From: Flavobacteriaceae bacterium
GTDB lineage: Bacteria > Bacteroidota > Bacteroidia > Flavobacteriales > Flavobacteriaceae
Direction of reading: 5' to 3'
NCBI GenBank assembly: GCA_030834365.1
Contig: JAURFJ010000011.1
Location: forward strand, 1-21,086
Length of the DNA stretch: 21,086 nt
The notes under the pieces were generated by a model. It made no database searches and was not told the DNA's origin. It saw only the letters and a list, made by a program, of their open reading frames with translations. Numbering within the stretch: the stretch's first letter is position 1; each line of letters starts with the position of its first letter. The position numbers were made by a program, and so were the translations under genes. Shown in pieces: positions 14,575-21,086 of this stretch.

Positions 14575-15971
14575 TTGGGCCAGGGGTAAAAGGTTAAGTT
14601 TTCGGCAGATTGCTTCAAGTACACCCCATGCGCACCAAAATAATCACGCTGGGCTTGAACAAGGGCAGCCGACGACTGTTCTTGTGTTAACTGCTGGTAA
14701 TAGATAAGGGCGGCTTGCATGCTACTCAAGGGCAAATCGTTCTCCATGGCTGCAGAGATCACCTTCTTCACTGAAGGTTTCTGAGCAAAAAGTTCCTCTC
14801 GAGCGGCCTTATCGAATAGGACCGAAAGTTGACCATTAACCTTGGGCATAAGCTGCTGCAAAAGCGTTGATCTTATAATACAACCCGAAGACCAGACCGC
14901 ACAGAGATCTGATAGATTGACCTTCCAACCCAATCGCTCAGAGAAGGCTGCGATCATTTCGAAATGCTGGTAGTGATTGATAATTCGGGTAAAGGCGTAG
15001 GCCTGTTTCAATTCGTCAGGGGATACCGAAACTGCCTCTAAAGAGCGCTCAGCGTACTGGGCAAGTTCTTGGCGCTGGGCCTTTTTATTGGAAATAAATC
15101 GAGCAAAAAGCGCCGAAGCGACCATAGATAGCGGAGCGCCCCATAGTGCTCCTTCGACTAGTGTCGCCGCCCCGGTTTGATTGTAAGCGGCGCGATCGGC
15201 TATGCGATCAATCACATACCCTTGCTCGTTTTTCGTTCTTAAAATGCGGCTAGTAATCTCAAGCAGGTAACTCTGTTGACTAGAGCCATTCCACGCTTCC
15301 AAAACCTGAGCAATGGCATCGTAATCTAAGCCCATAAGGGTATACATAAACTCAAAAGCCTCAGCTATGGCCTGCATTTCGGCATACTCAATGGCGTTGT
15401 GAACCATTTTCACAAAATGCCCTGATCCGCCCGGTCCGATGTGCTTAAGGGCCAACTGACCCGAGGGGGTCTTGGCGGCTATTGATTTCAAAAAGGGCTC
15501 GGCAAGCGCGTATGCCGATGGCGTGCCCCCGGCCATGAGTGAGGCCCCATTGAGCGCTCCTTGCTCTCCGCCCGACACCCCCAAACCAAGCATATTTATT
15601 TTGTGAACGTTAAGCATACTCATGCGCCTTTCGGTGTCTAGGTAGTGGGCGTTTCCGGCCTCAATGATTAAATCGCCCGGCTGCAGCAAAGGCCGAAGCT
15701 CGGCGATGAGCTCATCTACCGCAGGCCCAGCAGTAACCATGAGCACGATCTTACGCGGCTGTTCTAGTGAGGCCACAAAATCGCTCAGCTCTTCATAGGC
15801 TGCCGCCTGGCGCAACTCTTCAAACTGCTGGGTCAGAGCCAGTGCTACGCCTTCTTCGCTTCCGCTAATACGGCGGTTGTAGAGCGACAAGCTATGCCCA
15901 TTTTTGGCCCAGTTTCTGGCCAAAGACCTACCCATGACTCCCATTCCGACAATACCTAATTGCTTCTTCAT
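14571..15971 (-). CDS. gnd: 6-phosphogluconate dehydrogenase, decarboxylating, with altered substrate motif
   Basis: The 466-residue enzyme should oxidise 6-phosphogluconate to ribulose 5-phosphate and CO2. The Rossmann motif GMGVMG (residues 9-14) is followed by an Arg-containing cofactor loop (YNRR), pointing to NADP. GVSGGEQGA matches the conserved Ser-Gly-Gly site. Lys188 and Asn192 (FVKMVHN) and Glu195-Tyr196 match the catalytic and substrate residues Lys183, Asn187, Glu190 and Tyr191 of the sheep enzyme. The C-terminal RDYFGAH supplies the Arg and His contributed by the partner subunit. However, the usual KGTGKWT motif is YNQTGAAT (263-270), so the phosphate-contacting lysine is absent. 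Overlaps of 4 nt link it to gntK and gntP. The family call is firm; altered kinetics or substrate preference is possible. Confidence 0.9.
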   Translation of the reverse strand: MKKQLGIVGMGVMGRSLARNWAKNGHSLSLYNRRISGSEEGVALALTQQFEELRQAAAYEELSDFVASLEQPRKIVLMVTAGPAVDELIAELRPLLQPGDLIIEAGNAHYLDTERRMSMLNVHKINMLGLGVSGGEQGALNGASLMAGGTPSAYALAEPFLKSIAAKTPSGQLALKHIGPGGSGHFVKMVHNAIEYAEMQAIAEAFEFMYTLMGLDYDAIAQVLEAWNGSSQQSYLLEITSRILRTKNEQGYVIDRIADRAAYNQTGAATLVEGALWGAPLSMVASALFARFISNKKAQRQELAQYAERSLEAVSVSPDELKQAYAFTRIINHYQHFEMIAAFSERLGWKVNLSDLCAVWSSGCIIRSTLLQQLMPKVNGQLSVLFDKAAREELFAQKPSVKKVISAAMENDLPLSSMQAALIYYQQLTQEQSSAALVQAQRDYFGAHGVYLKQSAENLTFYPWPK

Positions 15972-16444
15972 AACTGGCTGAGTATATACTTCACTTGCTG
16001 TTCTGGCGTCTGATCGATTGCGACAATCAAGGCCTCTTCTGGAGTCTCAAGATCGTTAAATTGAGAAGATAATAGCGACGGCGGCATGTAATGCCCTGAC
16101 CGACTTTCTAAACGCTCGCGAATTTGATCGAAACTGCCGCTTAAGAATACCCACTTGATCGGATTGTTTTCTTCTAAAATAGCCCGATAGCTGGCCTTAA
16201 GGGCCGAGCAGGCCAAAACCAGATGACCCTCTCTCGGCTCAAGGCAGAGCGTATTGAGTCTTTTTAACCAAGGTGATCTATCCAAATCGTCAAGGGCTAT
16301 GCCCGATTGCATTTTTTGCTTGTTCTCGATCGGATGGTAATCATCAGCATCCACAAAACGAGCACCTAGGGCATCGGCCAACAGCTTGCCAACGGTGGTC
16401 TTGCCGCTTCCGCTTACTCCCATAATTACGATTACCTCTTGCAT
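15968..16444 (-). CDS. gntK: Gluconokinase
   Basis: The 158-residue cytosolic kinase phosphorylates gluconate to 6-phosphogluconate with ATP. It has a P-loop (GVSGSGKTT, starting at residue 9), a DADDYHP segment followed by NKQKMQSGIALDDLDR that forms the substrate lid of the family, PWLKRLN, and an Arg-rich ERLESRSGHYMP stretch. The length is at the short end of the 160-180 usual for GntK. It lies 37 nt after pxpC with no terminator between, and its stop overlaps the gnd ATG (ATGA). The short gap contains GTACTTTGA, only loosely like a -7 element, so co-transcription from the pxp genes is the simplest reading. Confidence 0.93.
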   Translation of the reverse strand: MQEVIVIMGVSGSGKTTVGKLLADALGARFVDADDYHPIENKQKMQSGIALDDLDRSPWLKRLNTLCLEPREGHLVLACSALKASYRAILEENNPIKWVFLSGSFDQIRERLESRSGHYMPPSLLSSQFNDLETPEEALIVAIDQTPEQQVKYILSQL

Positions 16445-16481
16445 GCTTTTACGTGGCTCAAAGTACTTATTTTCTGCAGAC

Positions 16482-17321
16482 TTAACGCAGTAAGAGCTTT
16501 ACCGATTGGTCTCTTGAACACCCTGCAAGTCGGTCTAAACTTTCATCGCTGAGAACAAGTATTCTGGGGTATCCTCCGCTAACCTGCGCATCGCGATGTA
16601 AAACAATACACTCTCCTGAAGGGGTCAATTGAACTATTCCGGGAAAGACCGCACAAGAGCTAATGCTTTCAGTTGATTTTTTTAAATGAGTCGAGGGTAA
16701 TAACCGATAGCCCATTCGGTTAAAATCAGCCACCTTAAACTTAAGCTGAGCAATTAGGTTGGGTTGCAGTAAAAAATGAAATTCTGGACCCCTCTGCGCC
16801 TCTAGAACAAATTCTTTTGCGGCCCCAACTGAAGGCGTTTCAGAAAATGAATTCGGTTCAAAATGCTCATGCGAATCATAGGCCAATTGCTGACCCTTCT
16901 GTAATCTAGGATGCTCAAATAGCGACGGATGCATTGAGCGACTATTCAGAATACATTCGGTCTGAAATCCGCCCTTAACCGCCATGTAAGTGTAGACCCC
17001 TTCTGTGCTGCGACCTATAAAAAGCTCATCACCCGCCTTGGCCCTATGAACCGGGCCACTTGAAAGAGCCAAACCATTAAGTCTAGCTTCTTTGGCTGCG
17101 CCAGAGAGGGTGAAAAAGGTAGGGGTGTGAAAGCGGTAGACTCCTCCAATCTGGCCGATTTCAAGGGCCGCGTCGTTTGGGTGATTGCCTAATCGCGCAT
17201 TGGCCTCGGCAAAGGCCTTTTTATGCATCGCGCCAGAAACGGCGACACCTAGCGATCTTAAACCGAAACGTCCGAGATCTTGAATGGTATCAAAAAGTCC
17301 AGCGCGGATTATCTCGAGCAT
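16482..17321 (-). CDS. pxpC: 5-oxoprolinase subunit C (biotin-dependent carboxyltransferase-like)
   Basis: The 279-residue protein has the PxpC/KipA signature at the N terminus: GLFDTIQDLGRFGLR, then VSGAMH and an Asn-containing NARLGNHPNDAALE. Its later region (GIVQLTPSGECIVL and DAQVSGGYPRI) also matches the family. With PxpA and PxpB it forms the ATP-dependent enzyme that opens 5-oxoproline (pyroglutamate) to glutamate. It is somewhat shorter than the usual 300-330 residues but all family blocks seem present. The start overlaps the pxpB end by 13 nt. Urea-carboxylase-like relatives share this fold, but the neighbouring pxpA and pxpB make 5-oxoprolinase the right call. Confidence 0.92.
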   Translation of the reverse strand: MLEIIRAGLFDTIQDLGRFGLRSLGVAVSGAMHKKAFAEANARLGNHPNDAALEIGQIGGVYRFHTPTFFTLSGAAKEARLNGLALSSGPVHRAKAGDELFIGRSTEGVYTYMAVKGGFQTECILNSRSMHPSLFEHPRLQKGQQLAYDSHEHFEPNSFSETPSVGAAKEFVLEAQRGPEFHFLLQPNLIAQLKFKVADFNRMGYRLLPSTHLKKSTESISSCAVFPGIVQLTPSGECIVLHRDAQVSGGYPRILVLSDESLDRLAGCSRDQSVKLLLR

Positions 17322-18004
17322 GACAACAGTCGTTTTCGGTCATCAATTTGCATCCAGGCCTGAGACCATTCGTTTAATTCTTGCTTAGTAACCGACTTAA
17401 AACGCAGCTCGTCTCCCACATTCATAAACATTGGAGGCTGACTGCGGTGGTCAAAAAGATCAAAAGCAGTTTCTCCGAGCACATGCCAGCCTCCACTGGT
17501 TTCAACCGGGTACACCCCAGTTTGGCCACCTGCAATGGCTACTGACCTTGGCGGTACGCGAAGCGCGGGGGTGTTCTTACGTGATACGTGCAGCGATTTT
17601 GGCAGACCTGAAGCGTAGAAAAATCCGGGCAAAAAACCGAAACCCTCAATAGTATAGGTTTGCGACTGGTGCTGCTCTATAATCTGCTGAGTGCTTAAAC
17701 CAAGCTGAAGCGAAAGGGCCTCAAGGTCAGCGCCGTTGTAATGTACAGCCAGCTCCCAGCAATGGGGTTTATCGATCTCGCTCAAACGAAAACCACTCAG
17801 AAATTCTTCAATATCCGTTTGATTATTCGAGATATCTTTTTCGAAAAGGGTGAGGCTACCATTCACAGCCAATATATCTAGATACTGGCCAAAATGCGTT
17901 CTTAAGCCACTCATTATTTGCCTTAAAAACAAGGGGGTTAATCCTTGAAATTCAAGAGTCAAGACATCTTGACCAATAGGGTATGTGCGAAACTTAAGCC
18001 CCAT
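17309..18004 (-). CDS. pxpB: 5-oxoprolinase subunit B (KipI-like)
   Basis: The 231-residue protein carries the PxpB/KipI hallmarks: GFGFLPGFFYASGLP, then TPALRVPPRSVAIAGGQTGV and GGWHVLGETAFDLFD. It is the partner of PxpC in the ATP-dependent cleavage of 5-oxoproline; homologues called KipI in Bacillus also inhibit a sporulation kinase, a role not expected here. I chose the ATG at 18004 (MGLKFRTYP), overlapping the end of pxpA by 11 nt. The frame remains open to an ATG at 18052, but that would add 16 residues lying deep in pxpA with no family similarity. The 231-residue length is normal. Confidence 0.92.
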   Translation of the reverse strand: MGLKFRTYPIGQDVLTLEFQGLTPLFLRQIMSGLRTHFGQYLDILAVNGSLTLFEKDISNNQTDIEEFLSGFRLSEIDKPHCWELAVHYNGADLEALSLQLGLSTQQIIEQHQSQTYTIEGFGFLPGFFYASGLPKSLHVSRKNTPALRVPPRSVAIAGGQTGVYPVETSGGWHVLGETAFDLFDHRSQPPMFMNVGDELRFKSVTKQELNEWSQAWMQIDDRKRLLSCSR

Positions 18005-18704
18005 GAATAGTCTGAAGAATGTGTTGCGTATTGGGGTGATCTGAATGCACACAAAAGGTATGGGCGTCTACAGCGTGTTTCTGCTGATTTACATCGATTA
18101 GGTATCCCTCTTGCATCAATCGAAGCTGTGTTAGACATTCTTGGGCTGAATGAATCACACCACGAGGGTCACTACGAGAGACCAATTGACTCGCATTGAG
18201 ATACCTGCGGTCGATAAAGTATTCATAGGTACAGTGAAACCCTTGATCTTCAGCACACTGAGCCAAGGCTGAATGCTGCTGTACATAGAGGGTTTTATCG
18301 TTCATAAATGGGGCTATGGCCGATAAAAAGTTTTCGGAAAGTGCTTGATCTTGGGCTAGATCATTGTAGAGTGCTCCGTGGGCTTTTAGGTGCGTCCATT
18401 GCAGACCCAGCTCTTCTATTTGCGACTGAAACAAATCGAGCTGTTCGGTGAGAGCTCCTTTTATGGCTTCTTTATTTAGGCGCATAGAGCGGCGACCGAA
18501 GTGCATTTTGTCTGGGTAAGACGGATGCGCCCCAAGCTGCAAGCCCAATGCAGTTCCCATTTCGAGCGTCTGCTTAACCGATTCGACTGAGCCCGCATGC
18601 CCTCCGCATGCAATGTTAAGCGCGTGAACATAGGGATAGAGTGGGCGTTCATCGACCAATCCTTCTCCGGCGTCTAGGTTGATATGTAACGGTTTTCTAT
18701 TCAC
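17994..18704 (-). CDS. pxpA: 5-oxoprolinase subunit A (LamB/YcsF family)
   Basis: The 236-residue protein contains the family blocks HINLDAGEG (Asp11), NIACGGHAG (His36), LGAHPSYPD (His60), HFGRR, LKAHGALYN and VHSDHPN. The equivalent Asp and His residues form the active-site and metal region of YcsF-type proteins. It completes the PxpABC enzyme that recycles spontaneously formed 5-oxoproline to glutamate. The start codon is GTG (18704-18702): an in-frame TGA, which is the stop of the NRAMP-like gene, lies 3 nt upstream, so no earlier start exists. The tight order transporter, A, B, C resembles the ycsF-ycsG-kip region of Bacillus subtilis. Confidence 0.93.
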   Translation of the reverse strand: MNRKPLHINLDAGEGLVDERPLYPYVHALNIACGGHAGSVESVKQTLEMGTALGLQLGAHPSYPDKMHFGRRSMRLNKEAIKGALTEQLDLFQSQIEELGLQWTHLKAHGALYNDLAQDQALSENFLSAIAPFMNDKTLYVQQHSALAQCAEDQGFHCTYEYFIDRRYLNASQLVSRSDPRGVIHSAQECLTQLRLMQEGYLIDVNQQKHAVDAHTFCVHSDHPNTQHILQTIHGA

Positions 18705-18707
18705 GAA

Positions 18708-19910
18708 TCACACGAGAGTTTTATAAAGTGCCATGCCCCCTAATAGCAGGGTAAACAAGACTAAAAGTGACCCTATAGCGCGCTGAAAAGGGCTGTTTGC
18801 ATAGGCACCCATCACAGATGCCTTAGATGAAAGTATGAGCAGAGTAGAAGCGATTATAGGCAATAAAAGACCATTGGCGATTTGAGCGAATTTGATAATC
18901 TCTACCGGGGCACTTCCGACCAAAGCGATGATGAATCCGATCAAGAAAACAGCTACACTCGAATAACGAGAGCTGTACTTGTGGTCATAGGGGGTTGATT
19001 TAAGTACCGATTGAGCCACCAATCCGGCTGCAAGCGGAGCGGTGATTGAAGAAGTGAGCCCAGCTGCAAAGAGTCCGAATCCAATAATAAATCGACTAGC
19101 TTGGCCAAAAGAGGGCTCGAGTAAAGCGATGAGGTCGACTACAGAGCGAATGCCATCGGCCTGAACCGAGGCGGCAGTGATTAAAATGGCCATAGAAATG
19201 AGTCCGCCCACGGCAATGCTTACTGCTGTATCTATTCTCAGTGCCTTTAACCCAGAGATATGCGCATGCGATCGATTGACTAATGAGGTGTGTAGAAAAA
19301 GATTGTATGGAACCACCGTGGTTCCTACAAGCGCAATAACCATAAAAGTATTTTCAGTTGTTAGACTAGGTAATAGACTGGCTCTTAAAATGTTAATAAA
19401 GTCTGAGCCTAGGGTGATTGCTGTGATGGTAAATGAAACCCCCATTAGAAAGACCATGAGTATCAGAAAACGCTTAATGGCCTCAAAGCGCTCGTTCCAT
19501 AAAAAGAAAAGCACCATAGCACCTATGATCAGCAACATCAAAAACTTGTGCTGATCGGTTGCTGTTAGCGACTGCAGGCCTAAGAGTGTGCCGCTTAAAT
19601 TTCCGCCCTGATAAACCGAATTACCGAAAAAGATGGCAACAAGTATAAGACCCAAGATGAGTGATCGCCAAAAACGATGGCTAATATGTTTCTTGATGAT
19701 CTGATCTAAATCGGCCTTTAATACCCAGCCCATGCGCGCAGCGACCTCTTGAAAATAATAGGTAATAAAAATCGAAAGTGTAAGTGCCCAAAGGAGTTCT
19801 ATTCCGAAATCTACTCCGGCCATGGCGCATGTAGTTACGGTTCCCGGACCTATAAATGCCGCGGCGACAAAAATGCCGAAGCGTTTCGATTTAGGAGGTG
19901 ATTTGCTCAA
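18708..19910 (-). CDS. NRAMP-like transporter lacking metal ligands, candidate 5-oxoproline importer
   Basis: The 400-residue inner-membrane protein has about 11 helices and the NRAMP fold pattern. In metal-transporting NRAMPs the helix-1 motif DPGN and helix-6 motif MPH supply Asp, Asn and Met ligands. Here helix 1 reads GPGT (Gly21-Thr24) and helix 6 reads VPYN (Val200-Asn203), so Asp, Asn and Met are all gone and His is Tyr. Transport of Mn or Fe is therefore unlikely. It is directly upstream of pxpABC (3 nt to pxpA), paralleling the NRAMP-like ycsG beside pxpA in Bacillus subtilis, which suggests a 5-oxoproline or related substrate; this is inference. The start is TTG at 19910: an in-frame stop lies 9 nt upstream and no ATG occurs before helix 1. 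Confidence 0.85.
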   Translation of the reverse strand: MSKSPPKSKRFGIFVAAAFIGPGTVTTCAMAGVDFGIELLWALTLSIFITYYFQEVAARMGWVLKADLDQIIKKHISHRFWRSLILGLILVAIFFGNSVYQGGNLSGTLLGLQSLTATDQHKFLMLLIIGAMVLFFLWNERFEAIKRFLILMVFLMGVSFTITAITLGSDFINILRASLLPSLTTENTFMVIALVGTTVVPYNLFLHTSLVNRSHAHISGLKALRIDTAVSIAVGGLISMAILITAASVQADGIRSVVDLIALLEPSFGQASRFIIGFGLFAAGLTSSITAPLAAGLVAQSVLKSTPYDHKYSSRYSSVAVFLIGFIIALVGSAPVEIIKFAQIANGLLLPIIASTLLILSSKASVMGAYANSPFQRAIGSLLVLFTLLLGGMALYKTLV

Positions 19911-19982
19911 GACTTTGGATTAAAAGGCATAGGATCTGAAGGTGTCGCTGAAACCTATCTCGAACTTACATAATTTTACAGT
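19911..19982. promoter_or_regulatory. Divergent intergenic region between the NRAMP-pxp-gnt operon and amn
   Basis: This 72-bp gap separates the first minus-strand gene of the pxp-gnt operon from the plus-strand amn gene, so it should hold promoters for both. On the plus strand TAATTTTA (19971-19978) matches TAnnTTTG at seven of eight positions but lies only 4 nt before the amn ATG. No clear -33 element or operator palindrome is visible. Confidence 0.4.
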
Positions 19983-20753
19983 ATGGAATCTAAAGAAGAA
20001 ATCGTCAGCGACTGGCTACATCGCTACACTGGAAAACCCGCTGCAGAATTTGGAAAGTTTATCTTACTCACAAACTTCTACAAATACGTCTCGAAATTTG
20101 CACAACTCACTGGGGCGACCGTAGAGGGCAAAGATTCGGTGATGCCCTCGGCGACACATGACGGAATCAGCATTATCGATTTTGGCATCGGAAGCCCCAA
20201 TGCAGCCCTGATCATGGACCTACTCATGGCGGTTCAACCCGAGGCTGTTCTTTTCTTAGGCAAATGCGGAGGGCTCAAAAAGCGCAACCAAATCGGTGAT
20301 TTCATTCTTCCGATCGGAGCTATTCGTGGCGACGGAACTTCTGACGATTACTTACCTAAAGAGGTGCCCGCCCTGCCCTCTTTTGCGCTTCAGCGTGCTA
20401 TTTCGTCGACTATCAAAGACAGTGGATATAGCTACTGGACCGGTACGGTCTTCACCACCAACCGTCGTGTATGGGAGCACGACAAGAAGTTCAAATCACA
20501 CCTCAAAAAGGTGCGAGCCTACGCCATCGACATGGAGACCGCCACGCTATTTACCGTAGGATTCCACAATAAGATTCCGACTGGAGCGCTTTTACTAGTA
20601 ACCGATCAGCCCATGGTACCAGAAGGAGTGAAGTCTATGGCTACGGATGCAGAAATCAAGGCACGATATGATGCTAATCATGTGCAGTTGGGCATTAATT
20701 CGCTCAAGCAGATCAAAGACAAGGGTGAGACCATTAGGCATTTGAAGTTTTAG
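19983..20753 (+). CDS. amn: AMP nucleosidase, short Bacteroidota form
   Basis: The 256-residue cytosolic enzyme should hydrolyse AMP to adenine and ribose 5-phosphate. It has the nucleoside phosphorylase fold: FGIGSPNAAL (Gly68-Asn73 region), a GKCGGLKKRNQIGDFILP segment binding phosphate and ribose, a DMETATLF motif in which Met184-Glu185 contact ribose, and VTDQPM with Asp208 positioned to protonate the base. Enterobacterial Amn is nearly twice as long with an extra N-terminal domain; the short form is usual in Bacteroidota. It is the only plus-strand gene in the window, divergent from the pxp operon and followed by terminator structures. The ATG at 19983 gives the full family N terminus. 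A general purine nucleosidase is a less likely alternative. Confidence 0.9.
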   Translation: MESKEEIVSDWLHRYTGKPAAEFGKFILLTNFYKYVSKFAQLTGATVEGKDSVMPSATHDGISIIDFGIGSPNAALIMDLLMAVQPEAVLFLGKCGGLKKRNQIGDFILPIGAIRGDGTSDDYLPKEVPALPSFALQRAISSTIKDSGYSYWTGTVFTTNRRVWEHDKKFKSHLKKVRAYAIDMETATLFTVGFHNKIPTGALLLVTDQPMVPEGVKSMATDAEIKARYDANHVQLGINSLKQIKDKGETIRHLKF

Positions 20754-20783
20754 CAAACCTCACATTGAAAGGAAGGGATTAGC

Positions 20784-20799
20784 CGCCGCTTGCGCGGCG
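20784..20799 (+). terminator. GC-rich hairpin with U-rich tail, possible amn terminator
   Basis: cgccgc (20784-20789) pairs with gcggcg (20794-20799) across a 4-nt ttgc loop, 30 nt after the amn stop. The T-rich ggttttgttttt starts 6 nt further on, so termination may be imperfect. A REP-like extragenic palindrome is an alternative reading. Confidence 0.45.
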
Positions 20800-20804
20800 C
20801 CTAT

Positions 20805-20864
20805 GGTTTTGTTTTTAAAGCCCTTGCTCAAGCCAGCTTGAGACGGGCCCTAAAACACAAAACC
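20805..20864. repeat. 60-nt nested palindrome overlapping the terminator
   Basis: Three nested arms pair in register: ggttttgttttta (20805-20817) with taaaacacaaaacc (20851-20864; one bulged C), gccc (20820-20823) with gggc (20845-20848), and ctcaag (20827-20832) with cttgag (20837-20842) around a ccag loop. The last four bases of the outer arm are also the first bases of the terminator stem at 20861, so the two structures compete. Confidence 0.6.
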
Positions 20865-20888
20865 GATGCATCACTGCATCGGTTTTTT
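20861..20888 (+). terminator. Intrinsic terminator, probably bidirectional
   Basis: aaccgatgca (20861-20870) and tgcatcggtt (20875-20884) form a perfect 10-bp stem with a tcac loop, extendable by two A-T pairs, and end in a T-tract (20883-20888). The minus strand also reads into TTTTGTGTTTT after the stem, so it can act in both directions. Confidence 0.85.
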
Positions 20889-20983
20889 CTATGCTTTAGT
20901 GGGTGTTAAGGGAAACAAACCGATGAGATTTTTTCTTCTAACTATACTCATTATCAGTTAGTTAAAAATTGTAATAATTTTAC

Positions 20984-21028
20984 TTATCCCCTATGAGGGG
21001 ATAATTTTGTTCCCCTAATGGGGGATAA
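20984..21028. promoter_or_regulatory. Two tandem palindromes at 24-bp spacing flanking a -7-like promoter element
   Basis: Palindrome 1 is ttatcccc-tatga-ggggataa (20984-21004). Palindrome 2 has tcccc (21011-21015), taatg, gggga (21021-21025) and then taa. The tcccc cores start at 20987 and 21011, exactly 24 bp apart, and both are followed by gataat. Between them TAATTTTG (21002-21009, plus) is an exact match to the Bacteroidota -7 consensus TAnnTTTG, though no TTG lies at the usual -33 distance. This looks like paired operator sites over a promoter for a plus-strand gene beyond the window. Confidence 0.5.
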
Positions 21029-21086
21029 TGAATTTTTCAAACCGATTAGAGAGCAAATAAGTTCAAATAAAATGATTATTTAATCT

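Larger units (their letters stand above)
20754..21086. other. Gene-free tail of the window
   Basis: No convincing coding region is present in these 333 bp. It holds the three hairpin structures after amn, the paired palindromes near the end, and copies of caaaccgat at 20916-20924 and 21038-21046 plus a near copy in the terminator arm (20858-20867). Only peptides of 10-12 codons can be read on the plus strand. Confidence 0.7.

Noticed and set aside
14045..14707. Plus- and minus-strand open frames within gntP and at its border with gnd
   Set aside because: Low-complexity shadows of well-supported genes with no signal of their own.
18005..18052. ATG at 18052 for pxpB
   Set aside because: It adds 16 residues within pxpA without family similarity; the ATG at 18004 starts the recognised N terminus.
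19971..19978. TAATTTTA as the amn -7 promoter element
   Set aside because: It sits 4 nt before the ATG, which would need leaderless translation, and no -33 TTG is present.
20923..20961. Twelve-codon hydrophobic peptide after the terminator, with AAGGGA upstream
   Set aside because: Too short to support, no partner gene in the window, and the hydrophobicity follows from the T-rich sequence.
21028..21060. Ten-codon peptide near the window end
   Set aside because: No family or ribosome-binding support; chance open frame.
1..21086. tRNA or rRNA genes, CRISPR arrays, insertion sequences, prophage or defence genes
   Set aside because: No cloverleaf, rRNA, spaced-repeat, transposase or phage signature was seen on either strand.

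Overview
The window looks like a chromosomal segment of a Bacteroidota bacterium, probably a flavobacterium-like lineage. The grounds are a CarboxypepD_reg-type TonB-dependent receptor, DUF4625 lipoproteins with an acidic surface-export signal, the small HYC_CC_PP-type protein, the short AMP nucleosidase, long CusA and weak Shine-Dalgarno sites. The genus cannot be fixed from sequence alone. There are no rRNA or tRNA genes, insertion sequences or CRISPR arrays.

Region A (1-11908, all minus strand) is a compact copper/silver-type metal operon of ten genes. In transcription order it encodes a small HYC_CC_PP-like membrane protein, CusA, a TolC-type outer-membrane factor, a heavy-metal-binding lipoprotein, a PepSY membrane protein, a CusB-type adaptor with DUF3347, a small CxxCH/PPP membrane protein, a TonB-dependent receptor and two DUF4625 lipoproteins, the last cut by the window edge. 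The three methionines that bind Cu(I)/Ag(I) in E. coli CusA are conserved with matching spacing. The operon thus joins a tripartite exporter to an outer-membrane receptor with putative surface lipoproteins. The two longest junctions (small protein to cusA, small protein to receptor) share one layout: an inverted repeat with one arm on the upstream stop codon and the other ending exactly 7 nt before the downstream ATG. Both upstream proteins are small, Cys/His-containing, membrane-anchored and end in or near PPP. This is the strongest candidate for an undescribed regulatory device.

Region B (11958-13073) holds a PLP aminotransferase of the HisC fold with a twin-arginine signal, preceded by a strong terminator hairpin only 22 nt upstream of its ATG.

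Region C (13237-19910, minus) is a probable seven-gene transcript. An NRAMP-like transporter lacking the metal ligands is followed by pxpA, pxpB and pxpC (5-oxoprolinase), then gntK, gnd and gntP (gluconate uptake, phosphorylation and oxidative decarboxylation). The gnd product is altered in the usual KGTGKWT substrate-binding motif.

Region D (19983-21086) has an AMP nucleosidase on the plus strand, then a 333-bp gene-free tail with a GC hairpin, a 60-nt nested palindrome overlapping a textbook intrinsic terminator, and two palindromes at exact 24-bp spacing flanking a Bacteroidota -7-like promoter element.
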